This document shows positions 49,885 to 59,251 of a stretch of 64,000 nucleotides of DNA, piece by piece. Numbering within the stretch: position 1 is the stretch's first letter; every line of letters starts with the position of its first letter. Under the pieces are notes generated by a model. It was not told where the DNA came from. It made no database searches and was given only the letters and a program-made list of their open reading frames with translations. This DNA is from Streptomyces sp. PH10-H1 (GTDB taxonomy: Bacteria; Actinomycetota; Actinomycetes; Streptomycetales; Streptomycetaceae), in NCBI RefSeq assembly GCF_030063355.1, contig NZ_JASISZ010000005.1, positions 145,481 through 209,480 on the forward strand, written 5' to 3'. A program made the translations under genes and the position numbers.

Positions 49885-50312
49885 GGGAGCTCCTGAGGGC
49901 GGGAGGTGTCGACCGATCGGGCAGGCCGCTGAGGGCGCAGGTCGGGCCGCAACACCCCACTTGTGGACAGCGAAAGGCGAATGTCAACGCGGCGCGATGC
50001 CATGACCCCCGCACGGAGGTAGAACACTGGTCCGTCTGGCCCAACATCACACCCGGGCCATGCCCTCGCCTCGCGCACCGCAGCGACCTGAGACTGTGAC
50101 GTTGCCGATGTGCGGGGGCGGATTCCAGGGATCGACGGAGAGTGTGGTGCGACGATCTTAGGGTTCGCTGGTGAGTGCCTGGACGAGTTCGTCGACCGTG
50201 GGTGCGCCGGCGAGTCCGTCGGGTGTGGTGTATACGCGGCAGGTCAGTCCGTAGGCCTCGGCTGCAGCCGGAAAGGGCGGCCTCCTCCCGAAGCGTGGAC
50301 ACGACTGTCTGG
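49885..50312. other. Intergenic stretch
   Basis: No intact gene. A minus-strand scrap at 50158-50267 reads GLTCRVYTTPDGLAGAPTVD and ends QALTSEP with coding-like codon use; it may be the tail of an unidentified protein. Confidence 0.4.
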
Positions 50313-50795
50313 TCAGGGGCGTCTCAGCGTCCAGGGCAGTACGAACCACAGGCCGGCGAACATCAGCATGCTGGCCGTAGTAAGGGCGATGGCCGCGGTG
50401 CGGCCGAGTACGACGTCTATGAGGAGTAGGACGGCGCCGTTGAGGGCCAGGGCGAGGAAGACGAGGCCGGTTTGGGCGAGCCGGGTCGACAGCTCCACGA
50501 TCCGGCGTTTGGCGCCCCGGTGGAACAGACCGCGGTGTACGGCCACGGGGGTGGCGAGGACCGCGGAGGCGACGACCGTGAGCAGCAGGGTGGTGACGTA
50601 GATGTCCTGCTGGGTGTCGTTGAGCTGCTCGAAGCGGGTGGTGAATGCCACGCCGAGCAGGAAGGCGAAGACGATCTGCACGCCGGTTTGCAGGACACGC
50701 AGCTCCTGGAGAAGCTCGACCAGGTTCCGGTCGGCTCTCTCGTCGGGCGTCTCGTGACGTCCCGGCTGCGGGGTGCGGTCCGGCTGTACGGCCAT
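50313..50795 (-). CDS. DUF6328 family membrane protein
   Basis: A 160-residue protein with four hydrophobic segments: VQIVFAFLLGVAFTTRF, TTLLLTVVASAVLATPVAV, LVFLALALNGAVLLLID and ALTTASMLMFAGLWFVLPW. The conserved leader NLVELLQELRVLQTGVQ is characteristic of DUF6328. ATG at 50795 follows GAGTGAG. No function is established for the family. It stands alone, downstream of and on the same strand as a signalling phosphatase (90-bp gap). Confidence 0.85.
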   Translation of the reverse strand: MAVQPDRTPQPGRHETPDERADRNLVELLQELRVLQTGVQIVFAFLLGVAFTTRFEQLNDTQQDIYVTTLLLTVVASAVLATPVAVHRGLFHRGAKRRIVELSTRLAQTGLVFLALALNGAVLLLIDVVLGRTAAIALTTASMLMFAGLWFVLPWTLRRP

Positions 50796-50884
50796 GGATC
50801 TCACTCTCACCCAGTGGCCGAAGGTGCGCGACCCGCGTCGTCCGACTTCCGCGCAGCGCGGCCCGAGCCTGGACCGGGCGGCGA

Positions 50885-52993
50885 TCAGGTCGGCGGGTGC
50901 GAAAACGCGCCGGCCGGGTGGGGCTGGACGCGGGCGATGAGGAGGGCGACGTCGTCGTGGTCGTCCGCGTGGCGAAGGGCGCCCAGCAGGAGGTCGCAGG
51001 TTTCTTCCAGGGGGCGGCGGGGGTGGCTGAGCAGGTCGGTGAGGGCTTCGAGGCGTACGTCGATGTCCTGGTCTCGGGTTTCGACGAGGCCGTCGGTGTA
51101 GAGGACCAGTTCGTCGCTGATACGGAGGGGGAGCTGGATGGTTTCGAAGGGGACGCCGCCGACGCCCAAGGGAGCTCCGGTGGGCAGGTCGAGCAGCTCG
51201 GGCGCGTGGCCCGGGCGGGTCAGTACCGGGGGCAGGTGGCCGGCGGTGGCGATGCGGCAGTGCAGGTGGTGGGGGTCGTAGACGGCGAAGACGCAGGTGG
51301 CCATGGTGTCGTCCAGGCCGGCGGTGATGTCGTCGAGGTGGGTGAGGACGGCGTCGGGTTCCAGGCCGAGGCCGGCCAGGGTGCGGGCGACGATGCGTAG
51401 TTGGCCCATGGTGGCGGCGGCGTTGATACCGCTGCCCATGACGTCGCCGACGACCAGAGCGGTCCGGTCTCCACTCAGGGGGATGACGTCGAACCAGTCG
51501 CCGCCGACCTCGCCGGCGGCGGCGGGCTGGTAGCGGTAGGCGACCTCCAGCCCGGGCCTGGGCGAGGGCTGGTGGGGCAGCAGGTGGCGTTGGAGGGTGA
51601 GCGCGGCATTGCGTTGCCGCTGGTACCAGCGGGCGTTGTCGATGCCCACGGCGGCCCGGGCCGCGAGCTCCCCGGCGAGCACCACGTCGTCGTGGTCGAA
51701 CGGCAGCGGGTTACGGGCCCGCTTGAGATCAAGGGCACCGAGGACCTCACCGCGGGCGATCAGCGGCACCGCCAGGTAGGAGTGCACGCCCGCCTCTTTC
51801 AGCAGGACCGCGGCGTCGGCGTCGCGGGCGATCCGTGGAAGATCCCGGTCCGAGAGATGTGCCACGAGCACGGGGCGCCCGGTTTTCACGCACTGGGTGA
51901 CCAGCCGGCCGGCGTCGTACCGTGCCAGTTCGCCGACCGGGTCGGCGGCCTGGACGGCCACGGTGGGATAGGCCGCCTTGACCGCGAGCGCACGGAACCT
52001 CACCCCGCCGTCCGTCGAAGAAGAGTGCGGCTGGGGGTCACTCAGGACGGAGTCGAGCACGTCGACCGCGACCACGTCGGCGAACTCCGGCACCACGCCG
52101 TCGGCCAGCTCCCGGGCCGTGACGTCAAGATCAAGCGTGGTGCCGATCCGCACGGAGGCATCGGCGATCAGAGCCAGGCGCCGCCGGGCCCGGGCGGCGG
52201 CAGTGGCCGCCCGGTGCTGTTCGGTGACGTCGACGACGGAGGTGGCGATGCCGATCACCCGCCCGGCGGAGTCCTCCAGCCGGTAGAACGACACATACCA
52301 GGCATGCTCGGTGTCAGGGTCGGCCGGAGTGCGGCCGACCCTGAACTGATTCAGTCGCGGAGCCCCAGTCGCGAGGACGTGTCGCATCGCCGACTCGACG
52401 CCCTCCGCGTCCAGGAAGGGCAGTGCCTCACTCACGCGCCGCCCGAGGTGCTGCTCAGCGGGCAGGCCACTTATATCCTCCAACGCCGGGTTGACCAGGA
52501 CATAGCGCAGGTCCGTGTCCATGACCGCCAGGCCGATCGGGGACTGGGAGACAAGCCGCAGCGACAGCGCCAGATCACGCTCCAGCCTCCGCAACGTGGC
52601 CTGGTCGGAGGCAATCCCCAGCGCGTACAGCCGGCCTTGCTCGTCCTCCAGGCGCATGTTGCGGAACTCCGCCAACCGCGTGCTCCTGTCCTTGTGCCGC
52701 ACGGGGAACGTCCCGGCCCAGGTCCCGCCGCCCGCCATCACCTTCGCGAACAGGGAGATCACCAGCTCACGGTGCTCCTCGTCGACGAGGAGACCGGCCG
52801 CGGACCGGCCCAGCGCCTCGCGGGCGGTGTAGCCGAACAGATCCTCGGCCTGCGGGCTCCACAGCACGATCCGGCCCTCGGCGTTCAGCACCACCGCGGC
52901 GACACCCAGCACGTCCAATAGCCCGCCCGGCGCTGCCGAGGGATCGGCGCCGGACGCGCCCGGCTCAGCTCGCACGGCACCAGCGTCACCCAT
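50885..52993 (-). CDS. PAS-PAS-GAF-SpoIIE (PP2C) phosphatase
   Basis: A 702-residue cytoplasmic signalling protein. A first PAS domain (about 25-135; GRIVLWSPQAEDLFGYTAR) and a second (about 145-265; LVSQSPIGLAVMDTDLRYV) are followed by a GAF domain (about 285-460; SYLAVPLIARGEVLGALDL) and a SpoIIE phosphatase domain (about 480-690). The metal-binding motifs are VGGDWFDVIPL, VVGDVMGSG and LVLYTDGLVE. Such proteins dephosphorylate anti-anti-sigma factors and thereby control alternative sigma factors. No anti-sigma kinase domain is fused here. No partner genes are adjacent. Confidence 0.93.
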   Translation of the reverse strand: MGDAGAVRAEPGASGADPSAAPGGLLDVLGVAAVVLNAEGRIVLWSPQAEDLFGYTAREALGRSAAGLLVDEEHRELVISLFAKVMAGGGTWAGTFPVRHKDRSTRLAEFRNMRLEDEQGRLYALGIASDQATLRRLERDLALSLRLVSQSPIGLAVMDTDLRYVLVNPALEDISGLPAEQHLGRRVSEALPFLDAEGVESAMRHVLATGAPRLNQFRVGRTPADPDTEHAWYVSFYRLEDSAGRVIGIATSVVDVTEQHRAATAAARARRRLALIADASVRIGTTLDLDVTARELADGVVPEFADVVAVDVLDSVLSDPQPHSSSTDGGVRFRALAVKAAYPTVAVQAADPVGELARYDAGRLVTQCVKTGRPVLVAHLSDRDLPRIARDADAAVLLKEAGVHSYLAVPLIARGEVLGALDLKRARNPLPFDHDDVVLAGELAARAAVGIDNARWYQRQRNAALTLQRHLLPHQPSPRPGLEVAYRYQPAAAGEVGGDWFDVIPLSGDRTALVVGDVMGSGINAAATMGQLRIVARTLAGLGLEPDAVLTHLDDITAGLDDTMATCVFAVYDPHHLHCRIATAGHLPPVLTRPGHAPELLDLPTGAPLGVGGVPFETIQLPLRISDELVLYTDGLVETRDQDIDVRLEALTDLLSHPRRPLEETCDLLLGALRHADDHDDVALLIARVQPHPAGAFSHPPT

Positions 52994-53466
52994 ATCCGAC
53001 CCTCCTTCCAGCCAGGTCCACCCCCGGAAACCCCGGCACGGCCGACGATCCGATGCGCGCCCCTTCGGCGCACGTCAGGCGCGGTCTCTCCATCGTCCCC
53101 CCGCGCGGCGAGGCGGGCAGTGCTGAGGCCGGCACACGCGAGCGTCAGCCTCGCCTCGGCCATGACGAGCCCGCTCGGCCGCCTTGGGTCACTCGGCGAT
53201 GCCGTGCTGAAGGGTGGCAACCAGCAGGCAGCCGGTGCCCAGCGGTGCGGTGTCGCCGCGGGCCATTCGGCTCCGGGTAGAGAGGTGCATCCCTCCATGC
53301 CCGAGAGCGAGCCGCCGTCACGATCAGTGATCAGGATCGAGACGGCTCAGTCTCCGACCGGCTCCCCGCCACCGCCGTGGCGAGGCCTCAGACACGCCCC
53401 AGGCGGGCGGCTCCCCCCGCCGGTGACAGATGCGGCACGATCTTCAGCTGATCCGGAATACCACTT
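52994..53466. other. Intergenic stretch
   Basis: I see no gene, RNA or repeat that can be supported. It must contain the promoter of the SpoIIE phosphatase gene near 53000-53060. Confidence 0.4.
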
Positions 53467-53623
53467 TGCAGTTTTCGATCGGCAGATGCCGGGCATCCGG
53501 TTCCTGGCGTCCGAGTACCCGACGGGGCCGTGGCACCGAGGTCGGATCGACTCCCTCGGGCTCGACGAGAACAACACGCCGGTTGTCATCGAGTTTACCG
53601 CCCGTGCTCAAGCGTGTACGTGA
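53467..53623 (+). pseudogene. Remnant of a nuclease-like/DUF91-type protein
   Basis: The frame reads MPGIRFLASEYPTGPWHRGR, IDSLGLDENNTPVVIEF, then diverges and stops. It matches the early segment of proteins with a restriction-endonuclease-like fold (expected continuation E-x-K). The catalytic Lys and all downstream sequence are missing. Confidence 0.5.
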
Positions 53624-53933
53624 CGTTCGGTGGGGTCGTGTCCTGAATCGTCCCGTGCTCGTTGATACTGCAACCGCATGTGTGCGGGCGCACACCCTTT
53701 CCCACCAGCACCGTCGAAGGCGGCGGTGACGTAGGTCACGGAAGACTTCTTGCCGGCGTGGGCAACTGCCCGAACGTGCGCCATATGTCCGACACCCGCA
53801 TGGTGTTGAGGGACTCCCGGTGGTCAAACGTTCACCCATCAGGCCGGTATTTGGTCATATGATCAGCCCGGTCGTCCTGCGTGTGTTCCGTCCGCGGCGG
53901 CCCTCCTATCTCTTTGGACCCGAGAGGTCTTGC
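53624..53933. other. Intergenic stretch before the LAXTG protein
   Basis: No gene recognised. The last 80 bp should hold the promoter of the surface-protein gene. Confidence 0.4.
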
Positions 53934-54902
53934 ATGAAGCTCCGCCGCACCCTGGTGACCGTCGCCGCGACCGCCGCCATCGCGCCCGCCGCACTGCTGT
54001 CCGCGAGCACCGCGTCCGCCGGCACCGCACTTCCCACCGCGGGCACCTCCGCCACGGCGAGCCCGAGCGCCTCGACCAGCCCGTCGACGACGCCGTCGAA
54101 CACCTCCAGCCCCACCGCGTCGGGCACCGTGAGCACGAAGCCGACCGCGAGCACCTCGACTCCTGCGCAACCCACCACCTCGGGCTCTCCCACCGATGAG
54201 CCGACAGACGGGCCTGGGCTGTGCGCGGACAAGCCCGGCTACCAGGAGAAGGTCACCACCACCCTCACCGGCCTGCCCGGCAAGATCGTCGCGGGCAGCG
54301 GATGGCACAACCTCACCCTGACCACCACCAACAACTCCGCAAAGGACGTCTCCGCGCTCGTGTTCTACGCGGGCGTCGGCCCCGCCTCCCAGAACGCCCC
54401 GGACGCCTTCTCCACCAAGCAGGTCGTTCTGCAGGCGTACGACGAACAGGGCGGTACCTGGCAGAACATCAACGACGGCGCCGGCCACTCCGTCGGCTTC
54501 GCCGGCTTCAGCGACACCCTCAAGGCCGGCGAGAAGATCGCCATCAAGCTGCGCCTGGACGTCAAGGCCACCGCCCCCATCAGCAAGGGCATGACCATCG
54601 GCGGCGGCGTGTACGCCAACGACCAGGACCACTGCCTCGGCGACAGCGGCCACGCCTACCTCGTCCAGATCGTCGGCCCCGGCACTACCACCGACGGCAC
54701 CGTGCCGCAGACGGGCGGCAAGGTCCCGCTGCCGACCACCCCGCCCAACAAGAGCACCCTGCCCCACGTCACCGGCAACCTCGCCGAAACCGGCTCCTCC
54801 AGCGCCACCCCGGTGATCGCCGGTGTCGGCGCCGCCACCGCCGCCGTCGGCGCCGGCGCGATATTCATCGTGCGCCGCCGCAAGACCAGCACCGCCGCAT
54901 AG
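53934..54902 (+). CDS. LAXTG-anchored surface protein with Ser/Thr-rich stalk
   Basis: A 322-residue exported protein. A signal peptide ends near SASTASAGTA (about 29). A low-complexity Ser/Thr/Ala/Pro stalk covers about 33-90, followed by a beta-rich domain (about 95-245) with two cysteines (GLCADKPGY, DHCLGDSG) that may pair. The sorting signal is LAETG, a hydrophobic helix (PVIAGVGAATAAVGAGAIF) and VRRRKTSTAA. LAXTG is the motif recognised by class E sortases of Streptomyces. ATG at 53934 follows GAGAGG. A strong terminator follows directly. Confidence 0.85.
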   Translation: MKLRRTLVTVAATAAIAPAALLSASTASAGTALPTAGTSATASPSASTSPSTTPSNTSSPTASGTVSTKPTASTSTPAQPTTSGSPTDEPTDGPGLCADKPGYQEKVTTTLTGLPGKIVAGSGWHNLTLTTTNNSAKDVSALVFYAGVGPASQNAPDAFSTKQVVLQAYDEQGGTWQNINDGAGHSVGFAGFSDTLKAGEKIAIKLRLDVKATAPISKGMTIGGGVYANDQDHCLGDSGHAYLVQIVGPGTTTDGTVPQTGGKVPLPTTPPNKSTLPHVTGNLAETGSSSATPVIAGVGAATAAVGAGAIFIVRRRKTSTAA

Positions 54903-54923
54903 CCCACAGCCTTCCCAGCCCGA

Positions 54924-54966
54924 CAATGATGGGCCGCACCCCCGGCGGGGGTGCGGCCCATCATTG
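54924..54966. terminator. Strong terminator after the LAXTG protein gene
   Basis: A perfect 20-bp inverted repeat: CAATGATGGGCCGCACCCCC (54924-54943) and its complement (54947-54966) around a 3-nt loop. It starts 22 bp after the stop codon. Confidence 0.85.
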
Positions 54967-55093
54967 AATTCCGCCACCAGGCCATCACGCCACGGACCTG
55001 GCCGCCGCGCAGCTCAACCGCCGTCCCGGCAGGAGCGACTGCCCCAGCCGCCCATCCAGGACTTGGCCGCGGACGATCGGAAACCAGACCTCC

Positions 55094-55109
55094 GACCTAC
55101 GCATTACGA
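55094..55109 (-). repeat. Short copy of the tRNA-Thr anticodon segment (att-like)
   Basis: GACCTACGCATTACGA is identical to 55226-55241 and corresponds, on the minus strand, to the anticodon loop and 3' anticodon stem of tRNA-Thr(CGT). No further tRNA sequence is attached on either side, so it looks like an attachment-site core copy. Confidence 0.5.
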
Positions 55110-55164
55110 TGCACAGGTCACACATGCCCGATTTAGATAGATTCCAAGATCAATGAAAACAAGA

Positions 55165-55194
55165 AACCCCAGGTCAGCGGCCCGACCTGGGGTT
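55165..55194 (-). terminator. Intrinsic terminator downstream of the tRNA fragment
   Basis: AACCCCAGGTC (55165-55175) and GACCTGGGGTT (55184-55194) form an 11-bp stem. On the minus strand it is followed by TTTCTTGTTTT, a clear T-tract, so it terminates minus-strand transcription just after the tRNA 3' end. Confidence 0.8.
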
Positions 55195-55198
55195 CCCT

Positions 55199-55241
55199 TG
55201 GGCCGCCTTCGGGATTCGAAGCCGAGACCTACGCATTACGA
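55199..55241 (-). pseudogene. 3' half of a tRNA-Thr(CGT)
   Basis: The minus strand reads TCGTAATGCGTAGGTC, then the T-arm TCGGC-TTCGAAT-CCCGA and the acceptor strand AGGCGGC with CCA-like end. This is the anticodon loop to 3' end of an actinobacterial tRNA-Thr with anticodon CGT. The D-arm and 5' acceptor strand are missing, and one T-stem pair is a C-C mismatch. Confidence 0.6.
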
Positions 55242-55551
55242 GACCATGAGGGATCATGTTGCGTGGCGTTCGCTCGTGCTGCCGAGTGACGTTATTCCTG
55301 ATCAGAGCACGTGCCGCATGTTGGCCCGTGACGCCTCGCGCTGCACCGTCCAAAGGCGTCCGTCCACCGGCCGTCCACCGGCGGGGCCGCTCTGCTGGCA
55401 ACCTCTCGCCCGTCTCATCGCTTCTGGCGAGACCCCTGGCAGGGGGCAGAACTTGACATGAGGACGACTGTCCATCTCCCACAAGGAGCGACCGCGCGGC
55501 ACTTCACCACCGAGCGCCGCAGTCTCCATCCACGACGAGAGCCCCTCATTG

Positions 55552-55588
55552 AAACGATATCTACCACGGATCATCAATGGTATCGTTT
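55552..55588. promoter_or_regulatory. Probable operator of the toxin-antitoxin pair
   Basis: AAACGATA (55552-55559) and TATCGTTT (55581-55588) are perfect 8-bp inverted arms 35 bp before the antitoxin start. Antitoxins of this type repress their own promoter through such dyads. Confidence 0.6.
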
Positions 55589-55622
55589 TACTGACAGGAG
55601 CATCCGCGAAGGGACCATCCAC

Positions 55623-55877
55623 ATGGCCAGAACCGTCATCGACCTCGACGAAGACATGGTCGCCGAGGCCATGCGCATCTTCGGCACCAAGACCAAGGCC
55701 AAAGCCGTCCGCCTCGCCATGGAGGACGCCGTCAAGAGGCACCTGCGGCAGGAGGGCTTCGACTCCATGGACGCCGGCGAGCTCGACTTCAGCGAGATCG
55801 TCGAGAACACTGGCCCGCGCAACGCCGACGGCTCCCTCAAGCACAACGGCGACCGCGACGGAGGCCGGGCCGCCTGA
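55623..55877 (+). CDS. VapB-like antitoxin
   Basis: 84 residues. The N-terminus MARTVIDLDEDMVAEAMRIF resembles a ribbon-helix-helix DNA-binding domain, and KTKAKAVRLAMEDAVKRHL is the usual second helix of actinobacterial VapB proteins. The acidic C-terminus (DAGELDFSEIVENTG) would wrap the toxin. ATG at 55623 follows AAGGGA. The stop overlaps the toxin ATG (TGATG), ensuring coupled synthesis. Confidence 0.88.
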   Translation: MARTVIDLDEDMVAEAMRIFGTKTKAKAVRLAMEDAVKRHLRQEGFDSMDAGELDFSEIVENTGPRNADGSLKHNGDRDGGRAA

Positions 55878-56296
55878 TGCAGGACCGCTACCTGATCGAC
55901 AAGTCCGCCCTGGCCCGCTGGACGAAGCCGAGCGTCAAGGAGGTGCTCAAGCCTCTGCACGAGCGCTACCTCCTCGCCGTGTGCCAGCCCACCGAGTACG
56001 AGATGATCCACTCCGCACGGGACAGCTCAGAAGCAACACGGATCAGTACTTGGCTCCACGCCTTCGACTACCTCCGCACCGATGACGACATCTTCCTCCG
56101 CGCTCTCGAGATCCAGCGCCATGCCCTCAACGCCGGCTTCCACCGCGCCCTGTCGCTCCCCGACCTTCTCCTCGCCGCCACTGCGGAGCTGAACCGGCGG
56201 ACGGTCCTCCACTACGACGGCGACTTCGACATGATCGCCTCCCTCACCGGCCAGCCCACCGAATGGGTCGTCCCGCCCGGCAGCGCCGACCGCTGA
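55877..56296 (+). CDS. VapC-like PIN-domain toxin ribonuclease
   Basis: 139 residues. PIN-domain acidic residues appear in YLIDKSALARW (first Asp), YEMIHSAR (Glu), and ALSLPDLLLAATAEL and HYDGDFDMIA (late Asp pair). VapC toxins cleave tRNA or rRNA when not bound by VapB. The length is normal and all four acidic positions seem present, so it should be active. It lies between an integration-scar-like tRNA remnant and a run of pseudogenes, which fits carriage on transferred DNA. Confidence 0.9.
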   Translation: MQDRYLIDKSALARWTKPSVKEVLKPLHERYLLAVCQPTEYEMIHSARDSSEATRISTWLHAFDYLRTDDDIFLRALEIQRHALNAGFHRALSLPDLLLAATAELNRRTVLHYDGDFDMIASLTGQPTEWVVPPGSADR

Positions 56297-56320
56297 GAAT
56301 GCCGGCCTTCCCCACCTCCG

Positions 56321-57095
56321 ATGAGTTGTCTGGTGTCCCTCATCGAGTGGTCGTCGAGGGGGTGGCAGCTGGCCTGTGTCAGCGCGCTGGTCGCCCTGTA
56401 CACAGCCTTGGCTCTGCGCGGATCCCTGCGGGGTCCTGGGCTGGGCCGCCGGGGTGAGCCTCGTCGAACTGACCCTCGCCGTCTTCTTCCTGGTGCCGGT
56501 CGCAAACGCCCCTTCGGCCTCTTCTTCCTGCTCGGGACGGCGACGGGGGCCGTCGCCACCGGCCTGACGCTCCGTATCCGCCGGATGTACCTGACGGCGC
56601 TGGAGGACCGGGCGCCCGCCTGGAGACAGAGCGCGACCAGCGCGTCCGGCTCGCCGCGGCGACGGAGCGCTCCCGGATCGCGCGCGACATGCGCGACATC
56701 GTCGGCCTCAACCTCTCGGTCATGGTCGGTCTCGCCGACGGCGCCGCGACCCTCGCTGCCCACCGCAGCGAGCCGTCCGCCGAGGCCCTCCGCATCCTGG
56801 GCGACACCGGCCGCCAGGCCGTGGGCGAACTACGCCGCGTCCTGGGCGTCCTGCGCGAGGAGCAGGAGGGCGAGCGGCTGCTCAGCCCGCAGCCCGGGGT
56901 CCGTGACCTGGACCCCCTTTTGGCGCGGGTCCGCGCCGCGGGGCTGACCGTGGCCTACCGGACCGTGGGCGATCTCGACGCGCTGGGCAGCGGTGTCCAG
57001 CTCGTCATCTACCGCATAGTCCAAGAAGCCCTGACCAACACGCTCAAGCAAGCGGGCACCGACTCCACCGCCGCAGTGAACGTGGCCGCGCACGC
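56321..57095 (+). pseudogene. NarL/DesK-type histidine kinase, degenerate
   Basis: Pieces in at least three frames can be joined: WAAGVSLVELTLAVFFLVPV, FGLFFLLGTATGAVATGLTL, TERDQRVRLAAATERSRIAR, then DMRDIVGLNLSVMVGLADGA and VQLVIYRIVQEALTNTLKQA. The catalytic His position, normally HDIVGHNLSVM, reads RDIVGLNLSVM. The ATP-binding domain stops after about 30 residues. It is clearly dead. Confidence 0.8.
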
Positions 57096-57143
57096 CGGCC
57101 GGAGCGTACCTGCGCGACGAGGCCGCCGAGCCGGAAGCCGCAG

Positions 57144-58190
57144 TCATCCGTTCCGCAGCGACATCAGCCATGCCAGGTCCGCCGCGGCGTGGCGGCGGAC
57201 CGTCTGCTCACGGGTGAACAGCTCCTGGGTCTTCGTCAGCACCAGCGTGTACGGACCCCCTGCCGCCTGGTCTGGTGGCGCACCGGCAGCTCGGCCAAGT
57301 CGATCCTGGTGTGCACATGCCGCCGCCCCTCCTTCGCCAGCGGCCATTCGAGGACCCGTCGCGACCGGGAGCCTAGGAACGCACCGAGGACACCGCACAG
57401 CTCGCAGCCGCACCCGGCCCAGACCACTGACCAGTCGTCAGCAGCGCGCGGCGGCCGCTCGCACACCGCGCGGAGCCGGTCCGCGCAGTCCCGCGCGATC
57501 GCGTCGAGCCCCGCCACGCCCCACTCGGCCGCCGGCAACGCCTCCGCGGCGCGGCGCAGCAGCGGCATCGGCACTCGAGCACCGTGTCCCCGCGTTCGCG
57601 CAGCGCTGCCAGGATCCCGTCCCGCAGCTCTTCGTCGGCCGCCGCCAGGACGTGTCGCAGCGGCAGGGCCAGCTGCTGCAGCTGCGCACGGCGGATCTCG
57701 GCCGCCCCGGTCGTGGTCCACAGCTGCAGGCCACTGTCCACCGCAGCCCAGACCCCGGCGGGGAGCAGCTGCGCCACCGCCGACGCCCGATGGGCACGCA
57801 GCGCCGTGCACAGCTCCGGCAACTGCTCGGTCCACTGGTACTGATGCCGTTGGAGGCGGTGCTCCGATGCGAACCAAGCGTCGACGACCCGGCGCATCCA
57901 CCCGGTTCCGTACCGCTGGGCTGCCGCGGCCAGTCCGCCCGCGTGCTCCGGGCTGAGCGCGCCCGCCTGGAACGGCTCCAGCAGCATCGCCGCGGTCTCG
58001 GCCGCATCCAGGCCCGCGGCCACCTGCAACGCGCAGTCCAGCAGCTCGGGTTGCGGACGGGTGCGCTTCCAGAACGGTGCGAGGGACTGGGCCTGGTTGT
58101 GCGCCCGGTCCAGGTCGCCCCGCGCCATGCCGACGCGCAGTTCCTCCAGGGCCCACCGCGATCCGGCCTCGCCGCGTGCCGCGAAGGCCC
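57144..58190 (-). pseudogene. Large hypothetical protein, C-terminal part with two frameshifts
   Basis: Minus-strand coding runs through three frames: LEELRVGMARGDLDRAHNQA to LRERGDTVLE, then MPLLRRAAEALPAAEWGVAG to LAELPVRHQTRRQG, then PYTLVLTKTQELFTREQ to LAWLMSLRNG. CGCELCGVLGAFL could be a metal or structural Cys motif. The C-terminal segment resembles the tail of long Streptomyces proteins, sometimes labelled 2OG-Fe(II) oxygenases, but I am not sure. The N-terminus is missing beyond 58190. Confidence 0.6.
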
Positions 58191-58374
58191 GCTCACGCGG
58201 CCACCCGCTGGCCACCCTGACCCCATGACCGTCCTGCGCGAGGAGTTCCAGCAGGCCGTCGACCGGCTGCCCGAAGAAGACCTCGGCCCGCTGCAACCGC
58301 AGCCGCATTCCTGCGCTCGGTCCGCTCCGGCCGCGTCGTCCTCGAGCACCTCGCTCGCGGTAGGCTGCACGGCC

Positions 58375-59251
58375 GTGAGCGAGTACCAGTACTACGAGTT
58401 CCAGGCCATCGACCGACCGTTGACCAAGGACGAGCTCGAGCAGGTGCGGGCCCTGTCGAGCCGGGCCCGGATCAGCGCGACGCACTTCGTCAACGAGTAC
58501 CACTACGGCAACTTCCGCGGCGATGAGCACAAACTGGTGGAACAGCTGTACGACGCCCACTTGTACTTCGCCAACTGGGGCTCGCGGCGCCTGATGCTGC
58601 GCCTGCCCACCACGCTGCTGCCCGCCCGCAGCGCCGAACCGTACTGTGTGGAAGACGCCTTGACCTGCTGGACCAGGAACGGGCACCTACTGCTCGACTT
58701 TGCCTGCTCGGCCGAGGACAGTGGCGAGTGGGACTTCGAGACCTCCTTCACCCTCGCCTCCTTCACCACCCTGCGTACCGAACTCGCCGCGGGCGACCTG
58801 CGTTCCCTCTATCTGGCCTGGCTTTCCGCGCTCACCCGCTGGGAGTTGGAGGAGGACGTCGACGAGGACGAGTACACCTACGCCGTCGAGGCGCCCGTAC
58901 CCGCAGGCCTTGCCCACCTCACCGGCCCGCAGCAGGCCTTGGCGGACTTCCTGCACATCGACCCGCACCTGCTCACCGCGCTGCCCGCGCCAGCGGTGCC
59001 GCCCCTTCCCAGGCAATCGACAAGGACGCGCTCGCCGCCTGGATCCGCGCCCTGCCGCAGCGTGAGAAGGACGCCCTCCTGCTGGACGCCGCCCTGGGCG
59101 CCGCCCCACAGCCGGGCCCCGCGCTGCTGGCCCGCCACCGCGCCGCGTCCCACGGTACAGCCGAACCGTCCACCGCCACCCGGCACCGCTCAGCCGCGGA
59201 GCTCCTCGACGCCGCCCACGAGGTGCGCAGCGCGGTCGCCACGGCGGTGCG
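58375..59251 (+). pseudogene. Hypothetical protein, frameshifted and truncated by ISL3 remnant
   Basis: GTG at 58375 begins MSEYQYYEFQAIDRPLTKDE, a family common in Streptomyces but of unknown function. TAGGCT lies 8 nt upstream and no ribosome site is seen, suggesting a leaderless start. The frame holds to LPAPAVPPL near 59005, then shifts to IDKDALAAWIRALPQREKDA, and coding ends at about 59251 where a transposase remnant begins on the other strand. The first 210 residues are intact. Confidence 0.6.

Larger units (their letters stand above)
54967..55622. other. Stretch with tRNA fragments, terminator and vap operator
   Basis: Contains the two partial tRNA-Thr sequences, a terminator hairpin and the vapB operator described separately. 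A short direct duplication of CGTCCACCGGC occurs at about 55367-55389. No protein gene is supported. Confidence 0.5.
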
